A stretch of 64,000 bases of DNA from an uncultured Allomuricauda sp. (GCF_947499695.1 NZ_CANMPQ010000006.1:62001-126000), one strand, 5' to 3'; positions 18,022-25,492 are shown, counted from the first letter of the stretch. Notes: generated by a model not told the origin, from the sequence alone. Program-made: numbers and translations.

Positions 18022-18053
18022 TTGTCATTCCGCACTTGATGCGGAATCCATTA
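18022..18053. repeat. Hairpin repeat copy A (end of GIY-YIG cassette)
   Basis: A 32-bp sequence identical to the reverse complement of 19629-19660 (copy D). It opens with TTGTCATTCC on the plus strand and holds a perfect 8-bp stem, ATTCCGCA / TGCGGAAT, with a CTTGA loop. On the coding (minus) strand it begins with the TAA stop codon of the GIY-YIG gene and ends 10 bp before the trpA start. Confidence 0.9.
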
Positions 18054-18387
18054 ATTAAACCAATTATGAGCTAGATCATTCCAATCTTGGTTTTCCTCTT
18101 CGATTAAATCAATTTTCCATTGTCTTTTCCATTTTTTCAATCTCTTTTCTCTCAAAATAGCATCATTCACGTATTGATAAGTTTCAAAGTATAGCAATTT
18201 GTCCAATCCGTATTTTTTCGTAAATCCATCTATTGATTTGTTTTTATGTTCAAAGACTCTTCTTTCCAAATCATTGGTCATTCCAATATAGAGCGTGCCA
18301 TATTTTTTATTGGTCAGGATGTACACATAATATTGATGAATATTTTTAATCATTTTACTTTGGATTCCTGCCTTCGCAGGAATGACA
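18023..18387. mobile_element. Candidate mobile cassette: GIY-YIG gene between inverted hairpin repeats
   Basis: A 365-bp unit that starts with TGTCATTCC and ends with GGAATGACA, each end being a small hairpin (copies A and B), with the GIY-YIG gene filling the interior: stop codon touching copy A, start codon 7 bp from copy B. The same two ends enclose the 79-bp MITE-like element 1.2 kb away. No flanking target duplication is visible here (left flank TATTATTT, right flank ACTGGTTA), so insertion as a unit is inferred from the end structure only. Confidence 0.5.
18051..18353 (-). CDS. GIY-YIG nuclease-domain protein
   Basis: A 100-residue single-domain GIY-YIG protein of the UvrC N-terminal/UPF0213-like type. 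The motif pair is YYVYILTN (GIY position) and LYIGMTNDLERRVFEHK (YIG, with the conserved Arg in ERR), and the probable metal-binding Glu is in ILREKRLKKWKR. Such proteins are nucleases of mostly unknown role and are frequent next to short palindromic repeats. It interrupts the trp operon between trpB and trpA, in the same direction, and fills exactly the space between repeat copies A and B. This position argues for acquisition rather than a tryptophan-related role. Confidence 0.9.
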   Translation of the reverse strand: MIKNIHQYYVYILTNKKYGTLYIGMTNDLERRVFEHKNKSIDGFTKKYGLDKLLYFETYQYVNDAILREKRLKKWKRQWKIDLIEEENQDWNDLAHNWFN

Positions 18388-18388
18388 A
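18361..18388. repeat. Hairpin repeat copy B
   Basis: A 28-bp member of the same family, plus-strand orientation opposite to A: begins TGGATTCCTGC and ends GGAATGACAA. Stem ATTCCTGC / GCAGGAAT (8 bp, perfect) with a CTTC loop. It lies between the trpB stop (4 bp away) and the start of the GIY-YIG gene (7 bp away). Confidence 0.88.
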
Positions 18389-18392
18389 CTGG

Positions 18393-19574
18393 TTATAACT
18401 TGAAATAGTCAATATAATTCTGTAAATCTTTATCGCCCCTTCCAGATAAATTGATGACAACAATATCTGATGGGTTGAATTTTCTCTGTTCTAAAATGGC
18501 AAATGCGTGAGACGATTCTATGGCCGGAATAATACCTTCCAATTTTGAAAGTTCCATTCCAGCTTTCATGGCATCATCATCGGTAATGGAAATAAATTCT
18601 CCCCTACCAGATTTAAACAAATGGGCATGTAAAGGTCCAACACCAGGATAATCCAAGCCTGCAGAAATAGAATACGGTTCTGTAATCTGACCATCGTCGG
18701 TTTGCATTAAAAGTGTTTTGCTACCGTGAATTATTCCAACTTTACCTAAAGCTGAGGTAGCAGCACTTTCCCCTGAATGGATTCCTTTTCCTGCCGCTTC
18801 CACCGCAATGATTCCCACTTCCGGAGTATCCAAAAAATGGTAGTAAGCTCCTGCCGCATTGCTTCCTCCACCAACACAAGCAACCACATAATCCGGATTT
18901 TCACGGCCTTCTTTTTCAAGCAACTGCGCTTTTATTTCTTCAGAAATCACGGATTGAAAGCGAGCTACCATATCCGGGTAAGGGTGTGGGCCTACTACGG
19001 AGCCAATAATATAATGCGTATCCACTGGATTATTGATCCAATCTCTAATGGCTTCGTTGGTAGCATCTTTTAGCGTTTTGCTCCCGGAAAGTGCAGGACG
19101 AACTTCAGCGCCCAACATTTTCATTCGGGCAACATTCGGTGCTTGACGGGCAATATCGATTTCACCCATATATACCACACATTCAATGCCCATCAAAGCG
19201 CAAACCGTTGCCGTGGCAACCCCGTGCTGACCAGCACCTGTCTCTGCAATAATCCTATTCTTGCCCAATCGCTTGGCCATCAAAATCTGTCCGATGGTAT
19301 TGTTGACTTTATGTGCTCCTGTATGATTTAAATCTTCCCGCTTCAGGTAGATTTTGGTGTTGTATTTATTGGATAATCTTTCAGCAAAATAGAGTGGGGA
19401 AGGACGCCCTACATAATCTTTTAGCAGTTGGTCAAATTCTTCCTTAAAGGAAGGTTCTTCCATAATCTGAATATATTTTTGCCGTAGTTCCTCGCAATTC
19501 GGATAGAGCATTTCGGGGATAAATGCCCCACCAAACTCTCCGTAATATCCTTTTTCATTTGCGTGATAGCTCAT
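18393..19574 (-). CDS. trpB: Tryptophan synthase beta chain
   Basis: A 393-residue PLP enzyme that condenses indole with serine. The PLP lysine is in [13 protein letters not shown]; the phosphate-binding Gly loop is [18 protein letters not shown] is near the C-terminus. The start is [16 protein letters not shown]; a longer frame exists, but its extra 24 residues (including IPAYVGMT) are translated repeat sequence. Repeat copy C begins 6 bp upstream of the ATG. In the ancestral arrangement the ATG probably overlapped the trpF stop (ATGA); that coupling has been broken by the 79-bp insertion. Confidence 0.97.
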   Translation of the reverse strand: MSYHANEKGYYGEFGGAFIPEMLYPNCEELRQKYIQIMEEPSFKEEFDQLLKDYVGRPSPLYFAERLSNKYNTKIYLKREDLNHTGAHKVNNTIGQILMAKRLGKNRIIAETGAGQHGVATATVCALMGIECVVYMGEIDIARQAPNVARMKMLGAEVRPALSGSKTLKDATNEAIRDWINNPVDTHYIIGSVVGPHPYPDMVARFQSVISEEIKAQLLEKEGRENPDYVVACVGGGSNAAGAYYHFLDTPEVGIIAVEAAGKGIHSGESAATSALGKVGIIHGSKTLLMQTDDGQITEPYSISAGLDYPGVGPLHAHLFKSGRGEFISITDDDAMKAGMELSKLEGIIPAIESSHAFAILEQRKFNPSDIVVINLSGRGDKDLQNYIDYFKL

Positions 19575-19580
19575 AATTTT

Positions 19581-19605
19581 TGTCATTCCTACGTAGGCAG
19601 GAATC
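19581..19605. repeat. Hairpin repeat copy C
   Basis: Left end of the 79-bp element, TGTCATTCCTACGTAGGCAG followed by GAATC. The outer stem ATTCCT / AGGAAT is intact, the inner part has one mismatch relative to copy B, so it is a diverged copy. Confidence 0.85.
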
Positions 19606-19628
19606 TTTTTAAGTTTAACTTCAATTGA

Positions 19629-19660
19629 TAATGGATTCCGCATCAAGTGCGGAATGACAA
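19629..19660. repeat. Hairpin repeat copy D, supplies the trpF stop
   Basis: Perfect 32-bp inverted copy of A. On the coding strand it reads TTGTCATTCCGCACTTGATG and onward; the trpF frame runs into it and terminates at the TGA of its loop, so the last trpF residues (LSFRT) are encoded by the repeat. Confidence 0.9.
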
Positions 19661-20269
19661 TAATTTTTTAAATTCTTTTAGTTGGCCGACATCTTTTAGA
19701 CCGGGTTTTATTTCAAACTTGCTATTGACGTCAATGACCTCACAATATTTTGATGCCGGACTTTTCAAAAATGCTTGAAGTTTGGAAGCCGATTCCAATC
19801 CGATTCCACCACTCAGGAAAAATGGTTTTGTTGATGGATAGTTGTTCAACACAGACCACTCAAAAGCATATCCGTTGCCACCAGGAAGCTTTCCTTTGGT
19901 ATCAAACAGATAGAAGTCACATACTTCCTCATATTCCTTCAAAATCGAAAAGTCAAAATTGTCCTTGATGGAAAAGACCTTAATGATATCAAGAGATGGT
20001 ATGTTTCCTTTCAAGTCTCTGCAAAATTGGGGACTTTCAGTGCCATGAAGTTGAACGGCGTCCAAATTATGCTTCTCAATTGTTGATTGGACTTCTTCTA
20101 GAGGAGCATCAACGAACACACCCACTTTCTTGATGGATTTTGGCAATGCAGGCATTTCTCCTTCAAAATAACGAGAAGAAGGTTCCCAAAAAATAAACCC
20201 CAGATAATCGGGTTGCAATTGTGCTACCTCCTCGGGATTATGGTTCATGCCGCACACTTTCAATTTCAT
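19643..20269 (-). CDS. trpF: Phosphoribosylanthranilate isomerase
   Basis: A 208-residue TIM-barrel isomerase that converts phosphoribosylanthranilate to the carboxyphenylamino deoxyribulose phosphate. Catalytic Cys is in KVCGM (residue 5) and the Asp in [17 protein letters not shown] and [14 protein letters not shown] are the phosphate-binding and C-terminal parts. Start overlaps the trpC stop as ATGA (4 bp). The C-terminus is abnormal in origin: its last residues and its stop come from an inserted hairpin repeat; before insertion the protein would have ended KEFKKL. The change lies after the last helix and probably does not harm activity. Confidence 0.96.
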   Translation of the reverse strand: MKLKVCGMNHNPEEVAQLQPDYLGFIFWEPSSRYFEGEMPALPKSIKKVGVFVDAPLEEVQSTIEKHNLDAVQLHGTESPQFCRDLKGNIPSLDIIKVFSIKDNFDFSILKEYEEVCDFYLFDTKGKLPGGNGYAFEWSVLNNYPSTKPFFLSGGIGLESASKLQAFLKSPASKYCEVIDVNSKFEIKPGLKDVGQLKEFKKLLSFRT

Positions 20270-21051
20270 GACTCCAGGTTGTTTATGAATGTTGTTGCAT
20301 GTTCTCCGGGATTATCGGTTTTCATAAAGTTTTCACCAATCAAAAACCCTTGATATCCATATTGTTTTAAATCCTTTATGGCTTCAATGGAACTGATGCC
20401 ACTTTCCGAAACTTTGACAAAGTCATCGGGAATTTGGGTTGAAAGTGACTTACTGGTTTCCAGACTGACCTCGAAGGTCTTTAAATTTCGATTGTTCACT
20501 CCCAACATATCCAAAGAGGGCATGATGGATTTATGTAATTCAGCTTCATTGTGAACTTCAAGAAGTACATCCAACCCCAAACCTTTTGCCGTCTCTGAAA
20601 GTGTTTTGATTTCATCCCGACTCAGGATTGCGGCAATTAATAGAATAACATCTGCTCCATAGGCTTTCGCTTCCAGAATCTGATATTCATCAATGATGAA
20701 CTCTTTACGAAGTAATGGAATATTCGCTACCGCTCTGGCCAACAACAAATCATCCAAAGAACCTCCAAAATATTTGCCATCAGTAAGCACGGACATACCA
20801 GAAACTCCAGCGTTTTCATACCCCTTGGCAACATCTTGTACATTCAAACCTTGATTGATTACCGACTTGGATGGAGAACGCCTTTTATGTTCTGCAATGA
20901 TACCTGTATTGCTACCTCGCAATGCTGTTGTTAAAGAAGGGCTTTTTCTTTCAAAAAGCACGGATTGTTCCAATTGGGAAACCGGAATCAGTGATTTTCT
21001 TAAATCGACTTCTTTGCGTTTGTCGGCTACTATTTTGTCAAGAATGTTCAT
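20266..21051 (-). CDS. trpC: Indole-3-glycerol-phosphate synthase
   Basis: A 261-residue TIM-barrel enzyme for ring closure to indole-3-glycerol phosphate. Seen: the N-terminal helix ILDKIVADKRKEV, IIAEHKRRSPSKSVIN (catalytic Lys region), LRKEFIIDEYQI (second catalytic Lys), LEVHNEAEL, LGVNNRNLKTFEV and VSESGISS. Not fused to TrpF, unlike in enterobacteria. Its ATG shares one base with the trpD stop (TAATG), and its stop overlaps the trpF start, both consistent with translational coupling. Confidence 0.97.
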   Translation of the reverse strand: MNILDKIVADKRKEVDLRKSLIPVSQLEQSVLFERKSPSLTTALRGSNTGIIAEHKRRSPSKSVINQGLNVQDVAKGYENAGVSGMSVLTDGKYFGGSLDDLLLARAVANIPLLRKEFIIDEYQILEAKAYGADVILLIAAILSRDEIKTLSETAKGLGLDVLLEVHNEAELHKSIMPSLDMLGVNNRNLKTFEVSLETSKSLSTQIPDDFVKVSESGISSIEAIKDLKQYGYQGFLIGENFMKTDNPGEHATTFINNLES

Positions 21052-22043
21052 TAAGCACTTAGCTTTTGTAATTTCTTTAATGCTTCCAACCCTTTTCCGC
21101 TCAATAGGGATTCTTTTGCTTTTTCAAATCCTTCTTTTGGGCTGATTTCATTTACTGTTGCAATGGCCACACCCGCATTGGCACAGACGACATTGTTTTG
21201 TGCTTCGGTGCCTTTTCCTTGTAAAATGTCCATAAATATTTGAGCGGAATCGGCCACATCGTCCCCTCCGGTGATTTCCGCTTGGGTAATACGCTTCACT
21301 CCAAAATCAATCGGAGCTAAAATACCTTCTGAAGTATTGGAAATGGTTTTTGTATCCCCAGTCAAGGAAATTTCATCGTATCCATCCAGAGCATGGAGTA
21401 CAGTAAAGTTTTTATCTGTATTCTGATAGAGGTACCCATACATTCTTGCTAACTCCAGATTGAAGACCCCAACCATCTGGTTTTTAGGAAAGGCAGGATT
21501 CACCATAGGACCCAACATATTAAAGAAGGTTTTTACTCCCAATTCTCTTCTGATTGGCGCCACATTTTTCATAGCTGGGTGGAATAGGGGGGCGTGCAAA
21601 ACGCAGATTCCCGCTTCATCTATGGATTTCTTTAAAAAATCGGCCTCGTTGCTGAATTTGATGCCTAAAAACTCCATCACATTACTACTCCCACATTTTG
21701 AGGACACTCCGTAATTTCCATGTTTGGTCACCCTTACTCCAGCTCCTGCAGTGACAAAGGATGCCAAAGTAGAAATGTTGAAAGTATCCTTGCCATCGCC
21801 TCCTGTGCCGCAAAGGTCGATAGGATTGAATTCGGATAGGTCCACAGCCAGACAGAGCTCGAGAAGCGCATCGCGAAAGCCTTCCAATTCTTCAATAGTG
21901 ATACTTCGCATCATGTATACCGTTAAAAAAGCGGCAATCTGTGATGTATTGTAATCTCCTTTAGCGATGTTGACCAAAATCTGTTTAGCGTCGCTTTTGG
22001 ATAAAATTTCGTGATTTATAAGTTTGTTGAGTGTCTCTTTCAT
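21051..22043 (-). CDS. trpD: Anthranilate phosphoribosyltransferase
   Basis: A 330-residue enzyme that transfers the phosphoribosyl group to anthranilate. The PRPP-binding Gly-rich motif is LCGTGGDGKDTFNIST; KHGNYGVSSKCGSSNVMEFLG and PIRRELGVKTFFNMLGP are the anthranilate-site and catalytic segments. I start at MKETLNKLINHE, whose ATG overlaps the trpG TGA as ATGA; the frame extends four codons further but that would enlarge the overlap. Separate from TrpG (not fused). Confidence 0.97.
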   Translation of the reverse strand: MKETLNKLINHEILSKSDAKQILVNIAKGDYNTSQIAAFLTVYMMRSITIEELEGFRDALLELCLAVDLSEFNPIDLCGTGGDGKDTFNISTLASFVTAGAGVRVTKHGNYGVSSKCGSSNVMEFLGIKFSNEADFLKKSIDEAGICVLHAPLFHPAMKNVAPIRRELGVKTFFNMLGPMVNPAFPKNQMVGVFNLELARMYGYLYQNTDKNFTVLHALDGYDEISLTGDTKTISNTSEGILAPIDFGVKRITQAEITGGDDVADSAQIFMDILQGKGTEAQNNVVCANAGVAIATVNEISPKEGFEKAKESLLSGKGLEALKKLQKLSA

Positions 22044-22606
22044 TTTTCCAACCAATTTTTTAGCATTTGTTTTCCTTCTGGAGTCAACACGGACTCAGGA
22101 TGAAACTGTACTGCGGTAACGTCATATGTTTTATGTCTAAGCGACATGATTTGTCCGTTTTCATCAATTGATGTGGCCTCCAAACTTTCCGGCAGATCAG
22201 GGTGTACTACCCATGAATGGTACCTGCCAACTTGAATCTGGTTTGGCATACCTTTAAAAATAGTATCTTCTTTGGTTACAGAAATTGTAGTCGCCACACC
22301 GTGATATACTTGGTCGAGATTTACCAGACTGCCACCAAAGACCTCTCCAATGGCCTGCTGCCCAAGACAAACACCCAAAATACGTTTGGTAGGCGCATAG
22401 GTTTTGATAATTTCTTTGAGCAAACCAGCTTCATCAGGAATTCCCGGTCCTGGAGACAATACAACTTCTTCGAAAGGTTCAACTTCTCCCAGTGTCAATT
22501 GATCGTTTCGCTTTACAGTAACATCACAATCTAAATCCTCGAGATAGTGCACCAAATTATAGGTGAAGCTATCGTAATTGTCTATCATTAAAATCTTTCT
22601 TCCCAT
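22040..22606 (-). CDS. trpG: Anthranilate synthase glutamine amidotransferase component
   Basis: A 188-residue class I amidotransferase giving ammonia to TrpE. The nucleophile Cys is in ILGVCLGQQAIGEVFGG and the His/Glu pair in AVQFHPESVLTPEG; the N-terminus reads ILMIDNYDSFTYNLVHYLE. The start is MGRKILMIDNYD, one base after the trpE stop; the longer open frame is inside trpE. The same protein might also serve para-aminobenzoate synthesis, as in some bacteria, but its location argues for tryptophan. Confidence 0.97.
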   Translation of the reverse strand: MGRKILMIDNYDSFTYNLVHYLEDLDCDVTVKRNDQLTLGEVEPFEEVVLSPGPGIPDEAGLLKEIIKTYAPTKRILGVCLGQQAIGEVFGGSLVNLDQVYHGVATTISVTKEDTIFKGMPNQIQVGRYHSWVVHPDLPESLEATSIDENGQIMSLRHKTYDVTAVQFHPESVLTPEGKQMLKNWLEK

Positions 22607-22607
22607 C

Positions 22608-24005
22608 TTAGATAGTTTCTGCAATTTCAAGCGCTTTGGTGAGGGCGCCCAATTTGTTATAGGTTTCTTGTAGTTCGGCTTCAGGGTCAGAAGCTGCAAC
22701 TAAACCAGCTCCTGCTTGATAATGTAATTGATGATTTTTACTCAAAAATGTCCGGATCATAATGGCATGATTAAAATTGCCCTTGAAATCCATAAAGCCG
22801 ATAGCACCACCGTAGTACGCACGACTTGTTTTTTCATATTTCTCTATCAACTGCATCGCCATATGTTTTGGAGCTCCGCTTAGCGTTCCTGCTGGAAAAG
22901 TGTCGGCCACAACTTTCATAGTCTGGCTGTCTTTTTTCTTTAGTCCGGTCACTTTGGACACTAGATGAATGACATGGGAAAAATATTGCACCTCACGATA
23001 GGTTTCCACATTTACGGTATTCCCATTTCTACTTAGGTCGTTTCGAGCTAAATCCACCAGCATTACGTGTTCGCTGTTTTCCTTATCATCTTGTGCTAGC
23101 TTTTTGGCCAATTCGGCATCTTGCTCATCGTTTCCTGTTCTTTTATAGGTGCCAGCAATAGGATGTATTTCGGCTTTTCCGTCTTTCACAATGAGTTGGG
23201 CCTCTGGGGAACTTCCAAATATTTTAAAATCCCCATAGTCAAAATAGAATAAATAAGGGGATGGATTTACCGAACGTAGTGCACGGTATACATTGAATTC
23301 ATCTCCTTTAAATCCTTGAGAGAATCTGCGAGATAATACCAATTGGAAAACGTCTCCTCTTTGACAATGCTTTTTAGCTAATTCGACATGTTCCTTGTAT
23401 TCTTCATCTTTTAGATTGGAAATAGGTGCTCCATCTTTAGAAAAATTGTAGGAGGCAAAATTCCGTACCTGAAACAGCTGGGCTATTTCATCCACATTGC
23501 TCTCACTTTTATAGCAGTGCGCGAAGAGATAGGCTTCGTTTTTAAAATGGTTGATAGCAATGATATTTTGGTACACCGCGTAGTAGATGTCTGGTATTTG
23601 AACGGAGTCTTCTTTTTTGGAAACCTCCACATCCTCAAAATAGCGAACGGCATCATATGCCATATACCCAAAAAGTCCATTATTAATGAACTTAAAGCCA
23701 TTGCTGGGAGCTGAAAATTTTTGACCAAACTGATGAATGATATTAGTTACATCAACATCAGAGGTTATTGGAAGCTCTTCTTTGCTTCCATCTGGAAAGG
23801 TTTGCGTAATAAGTTCATTCTCCACCTTAATTGAAGCAATAGGATTGCAGCAGATATACGAAAAGCTATTGTCATTGGCATGATAGTCGCTACTTTCCAA
23901 AAGAATGCTATTGGGAAATTTATCCCTGATTTTAAGATAAACACTGACCGGGGTAATGGTATCGGCCAGAATTTGTTTGTAATGTGTTTCTAATTGATAT
24001 TTCAT
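22608..24005 (-). CDS. trpE: Anthranilate synthase component I
   Basis: A 465-residue chorismate-utilising enzyme, first step of tryptophan synthesis. The feedback-inhibition motif LLESS is present near residue 35 (ILLESSDYH), suggesting inhibition by tryptophan. The catalytic part has FQLVLSRRF, HPIAGTYKRTGN, EHVMLVDLARNDLSRNG, PAGTLSGAPKHMAM and RAYYGGAIGFMDF. I start at MKYQLETHYKQI, which follows the attenuator; the frame extends 14 codons upstream into the terminator hairpin. First structural gene of the trpEGDCFBA operon. Confidence 0.97.
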   Translation of the reverse strand: MKYQLETHYKQILADTITPVSVYLKIRDKFPNSILLESSDYHANDNSFSYICCNPIASIKVENELITQTFPDGSKEELPITSDVDVTNIIHQFGQKFSAPSNGFKFINNGLFGYMAYDAVRYFEDVEVSKKEDSVQIPDIYYAVYQNIIAINHFKNEAYLFAHCYKSESNVDEIAQLFQVRNFASYNFSKDGAPISNLKDEEYKEHVELAKKHCQRGDVFQLVLSRRFSQGFKGDEFNVYRALRSVNPSPYLFYFDYGDFKIFGSSPEAQLIVKDGKAEIHPIAGTYKRTGNDEQDAELAKKLAQDDKENSEHVMLVDLARNDLSRNGNTVNVETYREVQYFSHVIHLVSKVTGLKKKDSQTMKVVADTFPAGTLSGAPKHMAMQLIEKYEKTSRAYYGGAIGFMDFKGNFNHAIMIRTFLSKNHQLHYQAGAGLVAASDPEAELQETYNKLGALTKALEIAETI

Positions 24006-24019
24006 TTTCAAATTTGTTG

Positions 24020-24052
24020 AAAAAATTAAGGCTTGTCGTGATGACAAGCCTT
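24020..24052 (-). terminator. trp attenuator terminator
   Basis: On the coding strand: AAGGCTTGTC, loop ATCAC, GACAAGCCTT, then AATTTTTT. A perfect 10-bp stem with a T tract, 15 bp before the trpE start. A competing antiterminator is possible between TCGTGAGCTAGACCTT (overlapping the leader-peptide stop) and AAGGCTTGTCATCACGA. A pre-emptor hairpin CTTACG / CGTGAG forms right after the Trp codons. Confidence 0.9.
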
Positions 24053-24081
24053 TTATAATATATTGGATATGAAGGTCTAGC

Positions 24082-24138
24082 TCACGATATTCGACGTAAG
24101 TTAATCCACCACCAAGTATTTGCTATTCTTAAATTCAT
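24082..24138 (-). CDS. trpL: trp operon leader peptide
   Basis: An 18-residue open frame, MNLRIANTWWWINLRRIS, with three consecutive TGG codons at positions 9-11. It lies between the trp promoter and the attenuator terminator, as in classical ribosome-mediated attenuation: with enough charged tRNA-Trp the ribosome clears the codons and the terminator forms; a stalled ribosome covers CTTACG and frees the antiterminator. The -7 box ends only 5 bp before the ATG, so the leader mRNA probably has no or almost no 5' untranslated region. Too short to be picked up by ordinary gene finding. Confidence 0.92.
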   Translation of the reverse strand: MNLRIANTWWWINLRRIS

Positions 24139-24143
24139 TGCTT

Positions 24144-24173
24144 CAAAGATAGAAAGGAAATTGTAACTTCCAA
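24144..24173 (-). promoter_or_regulatory. trp operon promoter
   Basis: Flavobacterial consensus on the minus strand: TTG at 24171-24173, 19-bp spacer, TATCTTTG at 24144-24151 (TAnnTTTG). Spacing and both elements are ideal for the primary sigma factor of Bacteroidota. The predicted start of transcription falls at or just before the trpL ATG. Confidence 0.85.
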
Positions 24174-24190
24174 ATAATGTTTTGTGAAAT

Positions 24191-24227
24191 TAAAAATCCC
24201 GTTTGAAAAAGTATCGAACGGGATTTT
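24191..24227 (-). terminator. Terminator of the YceI gene
   Basis: Coding-strand hairpin with an 11-bp stem, AAAATCCCGTT / AACGGGATTTT, a 13-nt loop and a following TTTTTA run. It lies 22 bp after the YceI stop and ahead of the trp promoter, insulating the two. Confidence 0.85.
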
Positions 24228-24248
24228 CAAACACTAAACTAGAGCTGA

Positions 24249-24821
24249 TTACATCTGCAAATCAACTACAAGGTCAAATTCATCATAGATTAATTTGTCC
24301 TTTGCGGTCCCGATAACACCAGAACCATATTTTACGTCGTATTTAGTACGATCAACTTTCAAAGAAGCAGTTGCTTTATCTCCATTAATGGATACTTCAA
24401 AGCCTACAGGCTTAGTAATACCTTTGATGGTAAGGTCGCCAGTCACCTTGTATTCGTTTTCTCCACTTGGCTTTACCTCTGTAAAAACCAAAGTTGCGGT
24501 TGGGTTGGTAGCTGTAGCGAAAAAATCGTCCGAACTAAGGTGTCCATCTAATTTGTTTTTGTACTCACCTTCTAGGTCTGTTGTGTTTATGGAGGTCATA
24601 TCCACAACAAATTCTCCACCGACCAATTTTTGACCATCAAACTCCAAGCTTCCAGATTTTAGGTTAATGGTTCCAGTGTGCGATCCAGTAACCTTATATG
24701 CTTTCCAGGTCACGGTACTTTTATCTGTTTTCACAGTTTTCTTTTCACCATCAATCGGATTTGCAATTGCAGAAAGTCCAAAGGTTAAAGTCAATGCTAA
24801 GCTTAAAATTGTTTTTTTCAT
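24249..24821 (-). CDS. YceI-family periplasmic protein
   Basis: A 190-residue YceI/lipid-binding-like beta-barrel protein with a cleavable signal peptide (MKKTILSLALTLTFGLSAIA). Seen: STVTWKAYKVTGSHTGTINLKSG, FVVDMTSINTTDLEG, HLSSDDFFATATNPTATLVF, DLTIKGITKPVGFEV and VDRTKYDVKYGSG, a textbook YceI pattern. Family members bind polyisoprenoids such as ubiquinone precursors or respond to base/stress in other bacteria; the ligand here is unknown. Monocistronic, with a strong terminator. Confidence 0.95.
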   Translation of the reverse strand: MKKTILSLALTLTFGLSAIANPIDGEKKTVKTDKSTVTWKAYKVTGSHTGTINLKSGSLEFDGQKLVGGEFVVDMTSINTTDLEGEYKNKLDGHLSSDDFFATATNPTATLVFTEVKPSGENEYKVTGDLTIKGITKPVGFEVSINGDKATASLKVDRTKYDVKYGSGVIGTAKDKLIYDEFDLVVDLQM

Positions 24822-24859
24822 GATTTGTGTTTTAATTTTTCGTTTAAAATATTTAGGGT

Positions 24860-25492
24860 TTATATATGTGTGAATAATTCTTCGGCAGATCTTCGCACTT
24901 TGGCGTAATGTTGCGTCTCATCTTCTTCTGAGCGATATCCAATAGCCAGTACTACAGATGCATTTAAATTCTTTTCTTCCAAATCAAGGATTTTGTTGTA
25001 CTCCTCTGCTTCAAAACCTTCCATAGGACATGTGTCTATTTTTAGTTCTGCCGCTGCTTGCATCAAATTACTGAAGGCGATATAGGCTTGCTTGGAAGAC
25101 CAAATAGTTTTGGTCTCTGTGGGAAGGTCTAACAATTTGGATTTCATAAAATCCCCATAGCCTTTGAGACCTTCAGCCGGAATGTTTCTTGTTGTGCTTA
25201 CGTTTTCCAAGTACCCATCCATCAACTCTTCTCCAAAATCCGTTACGTTGGCAAAAACGATAAGGTGTGAAGCATCCGTTATTTGCGATTGCCCCCAAGA
25301 AACAGGTTTCAATTTTTCGCGTATTTCGGCATCTGTTATCACAAATACGTGATAAGGTTGAAGTCCATAGGAGGAAGCACTTAAACGAGTAGCTTCCAAT
25401 AAAAGTTTCAAATCTTCGTCGGATACTTTTTTAGTACTGTCGAATTTTTTGGTGGCGTAGCGCCAGGTTCTATTTTCTAGTATGTTGCTCAT
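24860..25492 (-). CDS. NAD(P)H-dependent nitroreductase-family oxidoreductase
   Basis: A 210-residue FMN-dependent nitroreductase-type protein: RTWRYATKKFDSTKKVSDEDL at the N-terminus, RLSASSYGLQPYHVFVI (FMN-binding), AAELKIDTCPMEGF and VVLAIGYRSEED at the C-terminus. These enzymes reduce quinones, nitro compounds or similar electrophiles. It starts 1 bp after the stop of the MarR-type regulator, so the two form an operon. This layout suggests induction by an electrophile sensed by the MarR protein. Confidence 0.93.
   Translation of the reverse strand: MSNILENRTWRYATKKFDSTKKVSDEDLKLLLEATRLSASSYGLQPYHVFVITDAEIREKLKPVSWGQSQITDASHLIVFANVTDFGEELMDGYLENVSTTRNIPAEGLKGYGDFMKSKLLDLPTETKTIWSSKQAYIAFSNLMQAAAELKIDTCPMEGFEAEEYNKILDLEEKNLNASVVLAIGYRSEEDETQHYAKVRRSAEELFTHI

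Larger units (their letters stand above)
19573..19667. mobile_element. MITE-like insertion (79 bp) with 8-bp target duplication
   Basis: The element is 19581-19659: it begins TGTCATTCC and ends GGAATGACA, each end forming its own hairpin (copies C and D). It is flanked directly by ATAATTTT at 19573-19580 and ATAATTTT at 19660-19667, an exact 8-bp direct repeat. Deleting the element plus one repeat gives, on the coding strand, AAATTATGAGCTATCAC, in which the trpF frame ends in TGA and trpB starts at the overlapping ATG. This ATGA overlap is the same junction still seen at trpG/trpD and trpC/trpF. The element has no coding capacity; a transposase would have to act in trans. Confidence 0.8.

Noticed and set aside
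18022..18388. GIY-YIG gene as a homing endonuclease of an intron or intein
   Set aside because: It lies between genes, not within one, and neither intron structure nor intein motifs are visible.
19575..19646. N-terminal extension of TrpB (24 residues including IPAYVGMT)
   Set aside because: It is translated hairpin-repeat sequence, typical of this repeat type; the family start [14 protein letters not shown] follows directly.
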